Below are positions 1 through 14,591 of a stretch of 64,000 nucleotides of DNA, piece after piece. Both the position numbers and the translations under genes were made by a program. The DNA is from Parelaphostrongylus tenuis (taxonomy: Eukaryota; Nematoda; Chromadorea; Rhabditida; Metastrongylidae): positions 124,001-188,000 of the forward strand of contig JAHQIW010007187.1 of assembly GCA_019055375.1 (NCBI GenBank), in the 5' to 3' direction. Under the pieces are notes generated by a model. It was given only the letters and a program-made list of their open reading frames with translations, made no database searches and was not told the DNA's origin. How positions within the stretch are numbered: position 1 is the first letter of the stretch; each line of letters begins with the position of its first letter.

Positions 1-26
1 TCAACTGATTTTTCAATACTGCTCCT
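1..26 (-). CDS. pezo-1: pezo-1 exon 36, first residues of the beam helix (cut by the window edge)
   Basis: A TTTTTTTCAG acceptor follows a T-run and the exon starts at base 26 in phase 2, completing AGA from exon 35 (AG) and then reading GAVLKNQL. This corresponds to the 'ASRGFALYNAANL' start of the intracellular beam of Piezo1. The remaining half of the protein, with cap and pore, lies to the left of the window. Confidence 0.85.
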
Positions 27-3000
27 CTGAAAAAAAAAAAAACTAAACTTCTCTTTCTCATTGTGCATGGGCGAACAAAGAAGGAAAAATCCAAATTGAA
101 GTTCTATGGAATCCCTTATGTAGTGTTTTTATCGCCAATTCTGCTATTATAGATCACAGTACCGATCTTAAATTATCTTTGGCATTAGACAATGAGCTAC
201 TGTTCTTCGCTTGGAGCAAGACACGAGGTTGCTAATCCACAATCTATTTTACAGCTAACATTCCAAGCACCCCTTCTTCATCAGAATCTAGACAAGTCAA
301 GCTGACTATAGCTAGACAGCCAAATACTACCATAACACTAATAGGGAAATCTTGAGAGCTACTATCAATGGCACTGGAAATCGAATAAATTCTGCACACT
401 CCTATCGCACTCTGTGGAATTCACCGAATATTTCACGCACAGGTTAATAGAACAGAATCGCACAGATTCGTACTGCACCTCTCTGACACTATAAAATCAG
501 AGTGAAGAATTGTGTGAGCTTATGAGGGATGAGGAGACCTCCTACCTGCAGCACATTTTTCCATTCTTAGAATTTATCCAGAATCTTTTGACACTTTAAA
601 GCGCTTCTGTTTTATGTTCTTGTAGGTAGACGGCAACTTCTATCTCAGGATCTTCTACGTTATGCCTTTGTGCTCTAAGCGCGTTAAAGCTAACGTTTTC
701 GTCAATGCTATCTTGTAGCTACTGAAAAAAAAACTAACTCGAAGGTAAACCAAATACCCCACAAGGAGCACAGAGGACACAGAGACATAACAAAGAAGAT
801 TCTGAAGTAGAAGTCACCATCTTCGCTCACAAATTTGACCTTCAGCACGTAGAACAGTTGAAGCAAACTAGATAAACTAAAAGAATCCAAAAATGAACCA
901 CAAGTAAGTGTTACACTATCATGCACGATCTCACATGATAAACCTTTTGATATTTTTCTGTGCCCTATGTAAACTCTGCGCTGATCTCACGTGATATATG
1001 CAGTAGAAAACTCAAAGAAGCGAAAAAAGCTTAGAAAAGTTCCTTTGTTACAAATGAAATCAAAATTTAGGCTCAGTGATTTTTCCGCTAGAGTCATCGA
1101 GTGGTAGTGATGCTTGTTGCGGCGCACGTGGTGCCTACCACCATCCCACGACATTCTCAGCGAGTCAACAAGAACGCCCTATGGACCCCCCACAGTTACT
1201 GTCCTCAAGATTATGAGAAGACATGCTCGACCAGTCTTCTACGTCATTCATGAGGAAAACGAAAAACGAGTTGAATGCTAGAGATACTGGGACCCGCACA
1301 ATGAAAAATGTGATGATGGGTGATGTAAATGAATGAATAAAAAATCGCTGATTAAACAGCAGCCAACCTAATCCTATCAGGCTCTTAAAAAGACCAAATT
1401 CGCTAAATTGTTATTTTGCATAGATTAAAGAATGAAAATCTCGTGTTTGCCTAACATGAAGAACAGTGCATCACTAAAGGCAACTTTTGTACGGTACTAA
1501 AGTTTTGTCTCGTCAGCTTTTCAAGGGAGGTGCATCATTAACATACAGACGATGAAGTCTCGTTTATAAAAATAAGCCATTTTTCGGCGGTCAACTTTGG
1601 TGCACAAAATCTTCTCCTGGAGTGATTGTAAAAAATTAGTAGTCTGACTCATACAGATGCTTCCACAAAGTTTACCTCGTTCTTCTTTGTAGTGAGGTAT
1701 ACTGCAAAAATGAAGTGATCTGTCCTTAACCAAATGGAGTTCTTCATACTATTGATAAGTTATCGACTGACTAAAGTAAGTTCAGCAAAAACGCTTTCGT
1801 GCACAAAAAAAAACTATCAGTGTAGCAGCTCATTTGCCCAGGGTTGAGTTGCAACGGTTTCGGTATGGCGATAATATATATATATATATATATATAATAT
1901 ATATGCGCATACATAGATGAACATATGTATGTATGTTTATGTACATGTGCATACACATGTATACATATATATATATATATATATATAATATATATATATC
2001 CGTATATGCATGCACATATATATGCAAGATATAAATTAGTATCTTCATAAAATGTGATGTAAAGTGCAACTGTGGTACATATGTATATGCACATGCATAT
2101 ATGCATACATATACGTGGATGTGCACGCATATTCATGCCCTAGTTGTGCATATATATAAACATTATATAATATATATATATATGTATGTTTACATATATA
2201 TTTATAAATCAACCACGAAACCTCAATAGCGTGCAGGAAAACACCTTTACGTAGAAACTGTACGACTGCGGATGTGTGTTTTCTCCGAATTTGAAGCAAG
2301 CCTTGACATTCTGGATTTCTTCCGTTCAAATATCAAAATCAAACGCTTCGGTTGAAGTGTGAGGTACGTGCATAGGCTTTTTTATTCGCACATAAAAGTT
2401 ATTCAAGCATCAAAAGCATATCAGCGTTCAGAAGAGATCATAGTGCACAAGTGTGGTAAGACGAACAAGAAAATTCTCCACAAAGTTGAGAAAAATAGAT
2501 TGACTGAGTGGAATTTTCACAAAAATCCTTTGTGTAGCAAAAATAAACCATCGGATACAAAGTGAGGCTCTTATGCGAACAGTTTCATCGTCATTGGATT
2601 GAAACACTACCACTACTGTCTGAGTGTGATACTAGTACATAATATTAATATCAAGACATGATTTCGCACACTTGTGGAGGATAGGAGGGCAGGCTAAGCT
2701 AAGAACAAGAAATGCTGGATTTTTCATCTTGTCATAAAAAAAGCAATGACGACGATCAAAAATAAGTCATACCTGTTTGCTAGAATAATTTCTGATCGAT
2801 ATTCAACCATACAATGCTGGAAGAACCATGTGTGGAATATGCGAATTTGAAAAAACGAGGAACGCAAGAGCTATTGCGTCGAAGCCAATTTGTGCTTCAT
2901 GTGGAACAACTGAGCACATGCGATCCAATTCGATCTCTACAAAACCAGATATTAAAAAAAAAACAGAAGACAGCTTGAGAAAGAGTTGGAGGAAATTAAC

Positions 3001-6000
3001 ATGACAGAACATCTGAACGCACCTTCAGGAAAAAGAGGCCCTGCTCCTGCTTCTTTCCGAGCTTGCATTACAGAGTTCACACAGGCAACACTAGGAGAAA
3101 CAAGGATTGGAGCATTATTGAGATTTCACTTCCCAAACAGCCATTCTGGCACATTCCCTATTTCAATATAATCTGGTAACTTATTTCAAGCCTTTCATGA
3201 AGTCTAATATGGCCACATATAGTGCTAGACGCGCGTCTAAATTTTCGCGTTAAGACTAATCACAGCAGCATATGTCTTTGGATTCAGTCGAGCCCCTGTA
3301 AATAAGGGTTTCGGCTCCGAACATCTTGAACTAACGCCTGGTGAAAAGTTCACGCGACATTGCACTGACAGTCAATTGCTCAAAAAGCCGTCGATTAGTA
3401 GAAAGGTATTGCTATTTTTGTTATACCAGTTATTGAACCTGTATGTAGGGGCACAAATGAACCGAAAGCCGTGTGCTACTGATGAGGCATGACACGAAAG
3501 CCGAAACGTACGTCTAGAATTATAAGTGTTATATTAGACCTCATGAAAGGCTTGAAATATGCTATCAGATTATGTTTTGAGTGAGGTTCAAAGAAAAGTC
3601 GAATAGAAAAGTATTCATTAGTTCGCTCAAATCTTACCTAAACAGCTGTCGAACTGTACACCTCATCGACTTATTTATACTACTTTCATCATAGAACCAC
3701 TCCAAAAAGACACATCCAACAAGCTGGAATTTGAAAGTGACTAATAAGAACAACTGACTGATCAAATATTGGAATATGCGAAAAGAGAATTTACCTGAAG
3801 TGCCACCTTACAAAACATTGTAAATATAGTGTAAGAAAGCAAAGTTTTCCATTTGGCTAATGTGCTTTTGAAACTGTTTGACAAAGGGTTCATAACATAC
3901 AGATTATTGCCTTTCCATAAGATCCAGAAAGTGATCATAATATATCCTGTAATTACCAAATAGTAGACCCATACTCGATAACGAAGGAAATCGAATACTT
4001 CAAAAAAATAAAAAAATTGCAAGAACTGCCTGTTCATTGAAGCTTTCTTGTGCGAGGTTGGCATATCATTTTCTGAGTGATGATCGACGTTTCGAATACT
4101 CTCACAAAATTCTACATTCGACAAAACAGCTCTATAGAAAACGAAGGCGCGAAGATTCCAATCATGGATTTTGACAAAAATATGCTGACCTCGCGTAAGC
4201 TTTAGATAAAAAGAAATAGTAAGATGTTTTTCATGTTTCACGCCAAAATTCCATAAAAGAAGCTCGTTTAATCTGCTGAAGAATATAGACAGGTAGCCAA
4301 AAAAAAAAACTTGAAACGTGATGAAATCACGCGCAAGTGTTGTGTGTGCATCACAATATTTCAACCGAAATGTATCATTATGTAAAAACATCAATACTAG
4401 AAGAGAAGATTAAGTATTCTAGGTGAAATCAATGAAGCTCACCCAGAGCGAAAAGAGAAGTGCCTCCTATGCCTGCGATAAGCACCATAATTAGAGTTAC
4501 CCAGTGGCCGTAGTGAAATACACCAATTTTTATGAAGTCAACAAAACTCCTAGAAAGGTTAGTTGTCAAAGAATACGTGGGCTTTGAAAGTAAACAACAG
4601 AGTCATAAAACATGAGAGATGTGCATTTACCTTTGAGATTCCATAAAGTCATAACGAGGATTGTTTTGGTTTGAGGTCGTAGTCGTCATTATCGAAGATA
4701 CTGTCATTTTCCGTGCCTTCACAACGAAATACACTCAACTACAAAAAGACAAGTTTTGTGAGAAAGTATAGAGAGAAGTCTCACATCTAGATGTGAACTT
4801 TGATGATTAAATGGGATGTGTGATATGCAGCAAAGATGTACCTGACAAGATGCTAAAAGTAATACAAAGAAGTCAGCGATGAGATTTCCTGCAGGCCAAC
4901 TGACGGAGTAATTCGATAGCCCCATCCATATATCAAAATTGACATTCTTCGTCGAGCTGCTAGGTTCACCGAACACGTGATCCCATGGATAAGCTAGAGA
5001 AAAAGCGGAACTCGTCAAAAATAGATAAATATTAGGTTGTTCCGTTAGTTTTGGCACTAGAGCAATAAACACTAGATTTATTAAACGGAAGTGATTAAAA
5101 CTACATGACTTCGGTATATTCAATTGCGCATGTTTTTGCGAACACATTGATGTACACCTAAACTCGCTTCAAGATGGAGCTTATAGCAGTCATCAAGCCG
5201 AATAACTGCTACTTTTTCAAAAATCTCTTATGCTCTTGACTATCAATGTATCTACTTGAAGATTTGGTCTATTCTTCTATGCTTATTCGTTGCACAGTGA
5301 GTCATAACAGCCGAGCCGTGCTTCTCACACCAGCTGGCGGTTGCATTCGCGCAACAATAGCCAGCTTCTGTTTTCAAACACCAGCTGACCGTGTGTCCAT
5401 GCAACACAAAGACTTGTGCCTTTCAATTGGCAACTCAAGAGATGCTTCTCATAGAATTTGGGCAGTGCTGTGCTTGACAGCTATTCACAGTCTAAACCGG
5501 AACAGAATCTTGGGATAGAGTCACGCCCACAGCAGATCCATCCGTCTGTAGACGCTACTTGGAGCTCGGCTGCAACTTCCACCTTTCTTGGCTGTAGATT
5601 ATCTTGGTCATAGCTTACTATGGTTCATGTCGTTGTATATTGTCTATTGCATAGTCACTGCTCTTTACAATGTGTTTCTACTCTCATTCATCCCGCGATC
5701 TGGAGTTCGGGGCATCTTACACTTAGGCTCACATCTAATGCATCATCATCTTGAACTTAACATTGCGTTAAATGTCGCGATTAATTTCCTCAACTGCACT
5801 TATGTTGTAATTACTATTTATTATAGGCTGTTCGTTACGGCGATGAATACTATTCGTTTGCCCCAGGATCAACACTGGTTGCCATCGAATAAATTATAGG
5901 AGACCCGCGTGGCAGGAAAAAATCAATGCAATCGAGTGACAACGGAACGCAACAGAACATTCATTCTCAATAGACTCCAAAGCCTGTGTACTCTAGTACA

Positions 6001-9000
6001 ATCCACCAATAAAACCAAACAATCCATGGCACACTTCACGGAAAAAGCCAATAAAGAGCTGTTATGGGAACAGAGTCGCTTGCTACTCATGCACAAATGG
6101 AGTGTAGAAGAAAATGCTTGTGTAGCGACGCGCAAGATTAATGGAGCTTGGGGCGATGATACGGCTGAAGAAATGTCGGCTAGGAAGTGGTTCGTGAAAT
6201 TTGAATCTGCAGAGAACAGACTAACGATCAGTCGCGCTCGTGCGATTTACAGAAAATTCCATTAATCGTATGCACCGCTCCACTAGCATTTTCTCCTACG
6301 CGCCATTATTTCCTACGCGCAATTTGTACACCAAAATGTTCGCAAAAAATGCTCAATTGAACAATACCAAAATTATGCAGCTTCAACTACACGTGGCTAA
6401 TGAATTTGATGTTTATGCCCAAGTGTCAAAACTTATAGAAGGACCTATTAGTAATAAAACAGACAGAATAACCAACCCAGGCAGGTGTCCTTGGGAAGTC
6501 CAACGTATAAGATATACTGCAGCGGAAAAAGAATACCAAGGTAAATCACAAAGATATACCAAAGTTTGCGAGAAACACATCTTTAAGTGAAGATTATTAG
6601 GTGATACAGTAGCGATGCATGCATGTAATACTATGAGACTAACCTTTTGTTCAACGCAAACAGTCCTATCCAGATACACATCACAGCACCTAGCATATCC
6701 ATGCGTACCCATGCGTTTATAGCCATCATAATCATACTCAACTAAATCATTTTTTACATCGAATAGTTTAAAACTTGACCCTTTCGGTACCACACGCATT
6801 CTTCGCCTAGCACGCGGCGCGATCAACCGGTTAGCGCTAGCGGGGCGCGCCCAAATGACGTTGTTGTGGTACAATGAATTGAATTTTTACAGCTATTAAA
6901 GGAAGTTTTATGATTAGCAAAAAACACAAAATGATTGAAGAGACTTTTATAAGGCTATCCGTACTAAAAACAACGTCAAGACTCCTCAATGTTGAATAAA
7001 ATGATAAATTGATGTCAAGAATGATGTTGCACACTGTGCCGAATTTACACGCTACTATGCGATTGTATAATGTGAACTCTTTCACAGAAGCGTTCTAAAT
7101 ACTATCGTAAGTTGTCATAAATTGCATGCTGACAGTAAATACAAATTTTCTCTAGATTAATTGCGGTTGCTAGTTGTAGATGTTGTAGAAGTAACTAGAT
7201 AGATACAACAAGAATGAGAATAGTCGATCAAATCTGCAAAGTAGTACAAAATTTGTATCGCGGCGCGCACCCATTACGATACGCTTCAGTAAGCCAAGAC
7301 GCGGCGGCAATCAGCGTATCCCATAAATGGGGCATGCGGTATCGAAAGGGCTAACCACAGTGTTTAGATTGTGGTGGAAGACTTTTGATGAGTCAGAGCT
7401 CTTCTAGTCCTCAAAAAAAAAAAAAAAAAAAGAAAAAAAAGTAGACAAAAACGCAACCAACCTCGAGACCAAATTTAAAAAATCCAAAATCAACGAGGAA
7501 TTGCATGGCATGATTCAAATCACGATCGAAATCGTCCTTGATTAATGAGGGAAACACACGATTCTAAAGTAATTACAAACCTTTTATGAGAAAGGCATAA
7601 CTCATTAGGCAGCGATCCAAATAAGCTAATCGCAAAGAGGACTTCACGTTCCAGATGGCATGAACGCTATAGTGTCTATGCAAGATTAAACAGTCCTTTG
7701 AATGCGCCTATCAACTGAACTCCTTTTCTAACCTCTAGATTCCTTTCCTCTTTCGTTCTTCGAAATAAAAGAATGACTATCTCAATAAACCATTTCATCG
7801 CGTTTTTTTTGAAGGGTTCGATGAAAATTTTCCACACACGGGTATCCACAGATATCGCGCTTCAGTTTGACAGAAAACCGCGGCGGCGGGAATAGTAATA
7901 CGAATGTGAAGCTCAGAGAGCAATTTCTACTCACTGACGCATACCGCCGAACACTTTTTCCGATAGATTGTAGTGGATATCTGTATGGTCCCTCTTTCAA
8001 CGTATATTTGGTGTGAACTCGAGAAAGATGGGCTTTCAAAGTCGCCCTATTATCGAGTTCCCAAAAAGGAAAGAAGAAAATTAATTCACAGGCTAACCAT
8101 CCAGAACGATTCTGGTCAACGCTTCAATAGCAGTGTTACGACGTCATTATAACTATATATCCATGAATGTTGAAAGATATGTGGAATTTTAGACCTCATT
8201 CAGGGTAGTTTAACCCATCGTCTTAACTGCTCTGGAGGCACGTTCTTTCTACTGCACAACCGCGATTCCTGTTCTGCTATCGCTCCTCGTATTGCGAAAA
8301 TTAGAAAGAGTGATAGCAGAATGAAGTCTCATTAGCAAGCGCTCTAGAATTGGAGAGACAAGAGTTCAACTCCCGCCTGAAGTTTAAAGTTTTGCACGCC
8401 AGAATTACTTATAGTACTGACGCAATGTCGGCCGAAACATATTAGAAATAAGTCAAAATCATGTGATGAGTAGATAAGAAACTCGCTATTCAACACAAAA
8501 GAGAACAGCTTTTTTATCATTACCGATGAATATTCCGGCAATCCTTGCATCCGTCTGGAATGTCGTTGTCGGTAAATAACTACAGACTGGAGTGCTAGAG
8601 CGATTATGGTGATAACCATGCCCTAAAAGCAGATATTAATTATGAAATGATCCACTTCAACACCAACTTTTATCGATAAACAAGACCAAATAAATGAGAT
8701 ATAAACGTGATCATAAAAGAGTAATTCGCTACCCCTAGTAGTTGCCATGTGTTGGATTCCTTTTCTATACCTATCCATTCCGGTAATGTTCCTGTAGCAT
8801 TGCACGACTCACCTCTATTCACAAAACTCAGATCAGGGAAGTGACTTAGCTAAATCAAAAGCGATAAATAACCTGTACAAAAATCTAAAAACTCCAAAAA
8901 GTGACAATGACTGAAGTAAGTTTACCTGATAGATCATTTTTACAGCCGCAATAGCGCATAGATATACGCACATTAACAAACTGATCACATCCGTTAATAA

Positions 9001-12000
9001 TGAAGGAAGCAGTAGTGCCAGTGTAACGGCAATAACTAAGGGAATATATAGAGCACATATCTAAAAACAACCTAACTACTCAGCTAGGTACACTGGTTAT
9101 GATGAAAAACCTCCCAAGGCAAAAACAAGTAATTTTGTCCCATAAACGAAGAAAAAATCTCACACATTAATTATCGCTTCTGCTTTGGAATAACAAATAT
9201 CGTAAACAGGCTAGTTCAGTAAGATTCATACATAATATTCAATTCTTTTACTTTTTACCACTCCTAGCAAAAAAAAAATGCATAAAAGTGGATTTGACAT
9301 ACGAAATTAACTCACATTATTTGCAGCAAATATGGTAACAACAATAAATACAATCTTGGTTATATGAATTTCCGTTATTCGCCAAATCAATTCGACTGCT
9401 CGATTTATAAATTCACTTGTTCGTGCTGACAGAGAACCCTCTGAAAAAATCATTGACAAAAAATGACCGGCTATAGGAAAAATGCTGTGAAAAAGAAAAA
9501 CAGTTGGAAGTGGCACTGGTCACCACTGTTACCTCATTTATGTTATTCTCATTGTCTAAACTAAACAGATTAGTTCATATAAAATATTTATTTACAATGA
9601 AATATTGTGGTGCCCGCTAAAAGGACCACTTAAGTGTTCATTAATACCTATTTATTCAGTAGTAGTATGAAGCAATATTATAAAAACTATAAACTTGATG
9701 CATATATAAACATTCTAGAAAAAAAAGCATTCGAAGAAAACCTCACCACTTCTTTTAGTTGTTGGCATAAACTACATTCGTTGGTTAGGCAATGAAAACT
9801 TGCAGTTATCGTTCATAACGCTGTCATCGCAATTATTTCAACCAGTTCGGGAAATTTACACAGCTGTATAAGTAGGTATACATTGATGGTTAAATCGAAT
9901 GACTTCATCAATGGATTTCACAGACTGCTTCAAGCATTTAAGCTCGTTGCCATTGAAATAACATTTTTTGAAAAGATTTTCGCATAGAAAAACGATGCAA
10001 TTCGCGATTTTTCCTTGAAAATTCGATAACCTATTTTCATGTACTGTTGAGCTGATATAGGGTTTTTCAGATTTTCCAATGTGGCTAACGGTTTGCTACC
10101 TTCTTCGTCTGGAAAAACCTCAGAATCGAATCAGATTTTTCATATAACTATTCGTTGCAATGTTTTATAGCTTCGTAGCCGCTTCAATTCGAAACCAGTA
10201 AAATAGGATACTGCACGAATTATTCAAAAAGTTATTTTATTAGTTCGAAGAAGTCGTAACTATTCCTAGTGAGATTAAAAGAAAGCCGATTTTCGGAAAA
10301 ATAACTTTGAAATAGATTCAACTCAAAAACAATTCCCACTCATAACAAAAGGGATCGCGGTCCGTCAACTCGCAATCCTTGACAGCTGTCTAACTATTAG
10401 GACAAATACGTGATGACACCAATAACGAACTTGAGATAGTTCGAAATCTCCAGACTATTCTAACAAACCCGAAGCCTCTTTCATATCGTACAGTCAACAA
10501 CTCACCCCAAGGTTTCTGGCGCCTCTCATTATTTACAAACGGTCTCGCTGTGATGATAGGCGTTGTCATATCATCCTGATCAAGGTATGGAAAACTGTCG
10601 ATTTCTGAATTTATCCAGCTCACCACTGTAGACCTCATCTCAAGTGGTGCCGTCTTTTTTGTTTTGATCACTAATTTTGGTTCTCGGCCTCTTCTTCTTT
10701 CAACGGAAGATGTCAAGCGATTGAAATAATAGTCAAGAATATGAACAAGTTCGGCGTACATAATCAGAACAAATGAATGTGAAGAGCACACACGTAGTAA
10801 AGTGTAGTCAGATTTGTAAATGAATCATGTATACGACATGTACTCCTCGAGTATTTATAGCGAATAAATAATGTCTTTACACTACATTACAGTGGAATTG
10901 CGTGCATAACACCTGTGAGTCTTATCTAAAACAACAGTGAAACCATACATCCATAAGCAGAGGCTGCCTCTCCCTTGGGAATAGACCCCAAATGATCTCA
11001 AGGAACAAAATCTTCTCCTCCACGACTTCCCCATAATTTCCCATATATACATTCGGTAACAACAAATTGATTTTTCATAGTGCGATCAAATCTAGTAAAG
11101 CAACTAGACAGCAATAAGAAGATCTCAGTACACTCCTTTTTCTTTTACACTAGAAGTTTTGTGAGAACCAGGATTATACTGAAATGATAAAATCCAAGTA
11201 TACTCTTTGCTCTTACAAAACTTCTTCTTTTATTAGGTGGACAAATCGACCAAATACCGGCGTGAAATCAGCTTCAGACAAAACCAAATTTGAAAAAACG
11301 TAACAACTGTTTCAAGACGTGGAAACTATTGATTTTCAACTCAAAATTTGGTTTCGAGGATGAATGTCAGATTTGAAATTTAATCTTTGTATTAACTGTT
11401 TTAGCAATCTTTCGTGCTATTCATGTCATGGCATAGCACATTTTGTGCACTTTCGCTCCGTAGTACTGGACACTAATGTAAATTAAGCTGTTAGCAGATT
11501 TTTAAAGTGGCATTCTGAATACAAAAACGGCAACTTCAACAAATCTATTTCTACGAGCTCAAAGTCGGTGGCAATAATCTCGAAACGCCAAAGAGCTATA
11601 AGGCCAAAGAAGCATTAGCGAAGGCACAGTTATCGTCGTTTCAAAAATATTCGCCGTCACGAATTTGAATTAGGGAATTCGAGGACATCTACACCCATTG
11701 ACGACAATGAATTGAAGAGTTTTTTGGGACGAAATACACGCACAACTACTCAAAAGTGGGAAGAAATTCCACAAATGAATGTCGCACGAACTGAATAACA
11801 ATGAATGAAATCGCTGGTTTGAGGCAATATCAGCGCTTCTCCTGTGCACAAACGACCTGTTTCCCGATCGTATTGTAAAGTTCGACGAGAAATGGATAGT
11901 TTATAATTGTCGGTGACGATCTGTTCAGTGACTGGATGGCGATAAAGCCCCCGCAGAACTTTCTAGAACCGAAATTGCGTCAACAGAAGGCCATATCGAG

Positions 12001-14544
12001 AGTGTGATGGTCTACAGCTGAGTTCATAAATCATGGTGTCTTCAATCTTAGCGAGACGATTACGGTGAAGTGCATCTACAAAATTGACGAATCATACCAC
12101 GAACTACAGCAGCTGCGCCCTGTTTGATCAAAACAAAGGTAGCAATGCTTCATGATAAAATTGGGCCACACGCCACACTATCGGTGCTGAAAAAGTTCAT
12201 CGAGCCGGGCCACAGAGCTCTTTTCAATTCACTATATTTGACAGCCTCTACATCTTATAACACAATTTTTTTAGAAATCTCGAAAATTTATCGTGTGAGA
12301 AATCCTCCAAAACCAATCTTAGGCGGAAAGTGCCTCAAACGACTTCATCGCTTCCAGACCGAGATTTCGTGCATGGTATCAATAAGCTGATTTCGTAGCT
12401 CATAGCAGTGTAGACATCCTGATGGTTTCCATTCCAACTAATAAAATTTATTAAGAGTATGAATTATGTCATATTGAAAATGAAGGTTGAAACCCGACAC
12501 TGATTTCCAGAATACCTGATTATGGCGTGCTTTTTTCAACTCAGATACCTCCGATAGCTTACCGCCTCATCGTGGCTGGGATGTTCACGATGTCAAACTG
12601 CAAAGTACAACAGAATGTATCACATCCGCCCATTCGGCGAGATGAAAGTACACCTATGCAGCTGCAAAGCCAGTGAAGATAACCTTAGATGAGTTCCCAA
12701 CAAAGCGGTGTGAACGCTGTGTCCCGTACGAAAAGCATGATGGTAGTCCTCGTGAACCAAGAAGGGGACTCTTTAGGCAGACAGCTCTTATGCGCGACAA
12801 TGATGAATGGTTATGTCACTGTCACTCATTTGAATTCTCCAGAGATTGGAAAAATTACAAGCAAAAGGTCAATATCGAACAGAGTAAGACTGGTACCAAA
12901 GAACGCTTGCTCAAAAAGCAGCACTGTTTTTCGGAAAGTGGTGGAGCAAAAAAGGAAGCAGGAAGCAAGTCCTAATGCACCCCTATAACGAAAGATGTTG
13001 TTCAGAAAAAAAGAAGCTAGGAATGAAGGCACAAGAAAAGACGAAAGGAATTCAGTTTAGAACAGTATGTCTCACAAAATTTGTAGCAGATTCTATAGTA
13101 GGTAAAGGTGAATCGCTCAACAGCGATACAGAACTGAATCGGACGACGGCGCTGATGATGACATTGCGAACGGGTGACACATCAAAGCGAACTTACAGAG
13201 ATCGATTGTTATTGAAAAAGTGACTATCAAGATAACAAGAATTACATAAAACTGACTAAAAGTTGAACATGTAAACAGTATGAATTTTCTCCTACAGACC
13301 GTAAATTATTGCATTGTGAACTTTTTACGGAACAAATGAAAACGGAAACTATTGCACAGATTAGCACCGTAAGTGCAAGTACGGCACAATTTCTATAGGA
13401 AAAAAAAGTTATGTCTATCTGAAAATTAGTTAATATCATAGCAACCGTATTGATAAGATTTGTAAAGCACAAACAAGAAGTGATTAATTGTAAAATTTGG
13501 TAGTATCATCAGAAACTGTTTTGAAAAAAAAAAACTAGATTTAACATCGATTGAAAATCCAGTGTGTCCGCACAAAACTGCGTGCGAATACATGACGCTG
13601 GTTTGGAATACTATAAGGTCTCGTAAACTTTGAATTCAATTCAAGAATAAAGAGAAAGGAAAAGGATCACATAAGCGAGATTCTGTTAGTGTGTGTTGCG
13701 ATCCTTTTGCTATGCATGAGGAACAGAAAGACTTCTTAGAAAAAAAGAAGTACTCAGGAGAGTAACATCGAAATAAAATTCATCAGAAAATGAGAAATTT
13801 ATCATTGATTGAGCTATGGTTTGTTACGATCACTTAATATTCTGCAAGCTTTAAAATTCACCAAAACCACCAGAGATACTTAGTCAAAAAAGTTTTATGG
13901 TGAACTTTTCGATGACATCGTGTTGACTTTGCTGATTAAGTGTACCAAAGAACCATGCGATTCGAATATATAGTACTTTCGAAAGAACTGCTACTATAAA
14001 TCCAGACAAACACGTCTAACTTTGGTATACAATATTAATTCTTCTTCGTTTCAAACTATCCAGTTCCTTTAAGAAAGAAAAGATTTGCAGCAGCATTACT
14101 GACAATATAACGCAACAAGTACTATCAATATATGAAATACTGTGAAAACTGTAAATTGTAGGAAACGGCAGAAAATTATTGACATATTGTCCAAAGTTAC
14201 GCGAAATCTTACGAAAAATATTAAATAGACTAAATGCTTGAGCAAATATTGTTTTCTGTTTTGTATTCAAAAAATATTCTATAGATGTTTGCCACTGTTT
14301 GATGTACGGTTAGCAAAAACACCTTTATCAGTGATTCGGTCTTAGATTTCAAACATTGGACAGAGAGACAGAGGCGTTGAAGCCTAATGAGGGACTGGGA
14401 GAGAGGTGCAGTAGGAGAGGAAAGAGGGGAAGGAGAAGAGAAGGATGAATAGGGGGACAGGGAGGGACAAAAGAAACAAAGGAGAGAAACAACAACAGAG
14501 AGGAAGGAGGAGGGATTGAGAAAGAGAGAGTGAGAGAGGGAGAA

Positions 14545-14591
<47 letters not shown>

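Larger units (their letters stand above)
27..2772. other. pezo-1 intron 35: SINE, AT microsatellite, otherwise nothing recognised
   Basis: This 2.7-kb intron contains a tRNA-derived SINE at about 1096-1345 and a TA/TATG microsatellite at 1867-2200. No exon fitting the phase was found between 26 and 2773. Short open frames here, such as 1771-2136 minus, are products of the TA repeat. Confidence 0.6.

Noticed and set aside
1771..2329. Overlapping open frames rich in Y, I and H
   Set aside because: They are translations of a TA/TATG microsatellite.
10390..10791. Long minus-strand open frame as a separate gene
   Set aside because: Its middle part fits as pezo-1 exon 21 by phase and donor; the upstream extension has no acceptor and no similarity.
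13140..13200. Hammerhead-like CTGATGATGACATTGCGAAC
   Set aside because: No stem II, stem I or cleavage triplet; chance resemblance within the ex-coding stretch.
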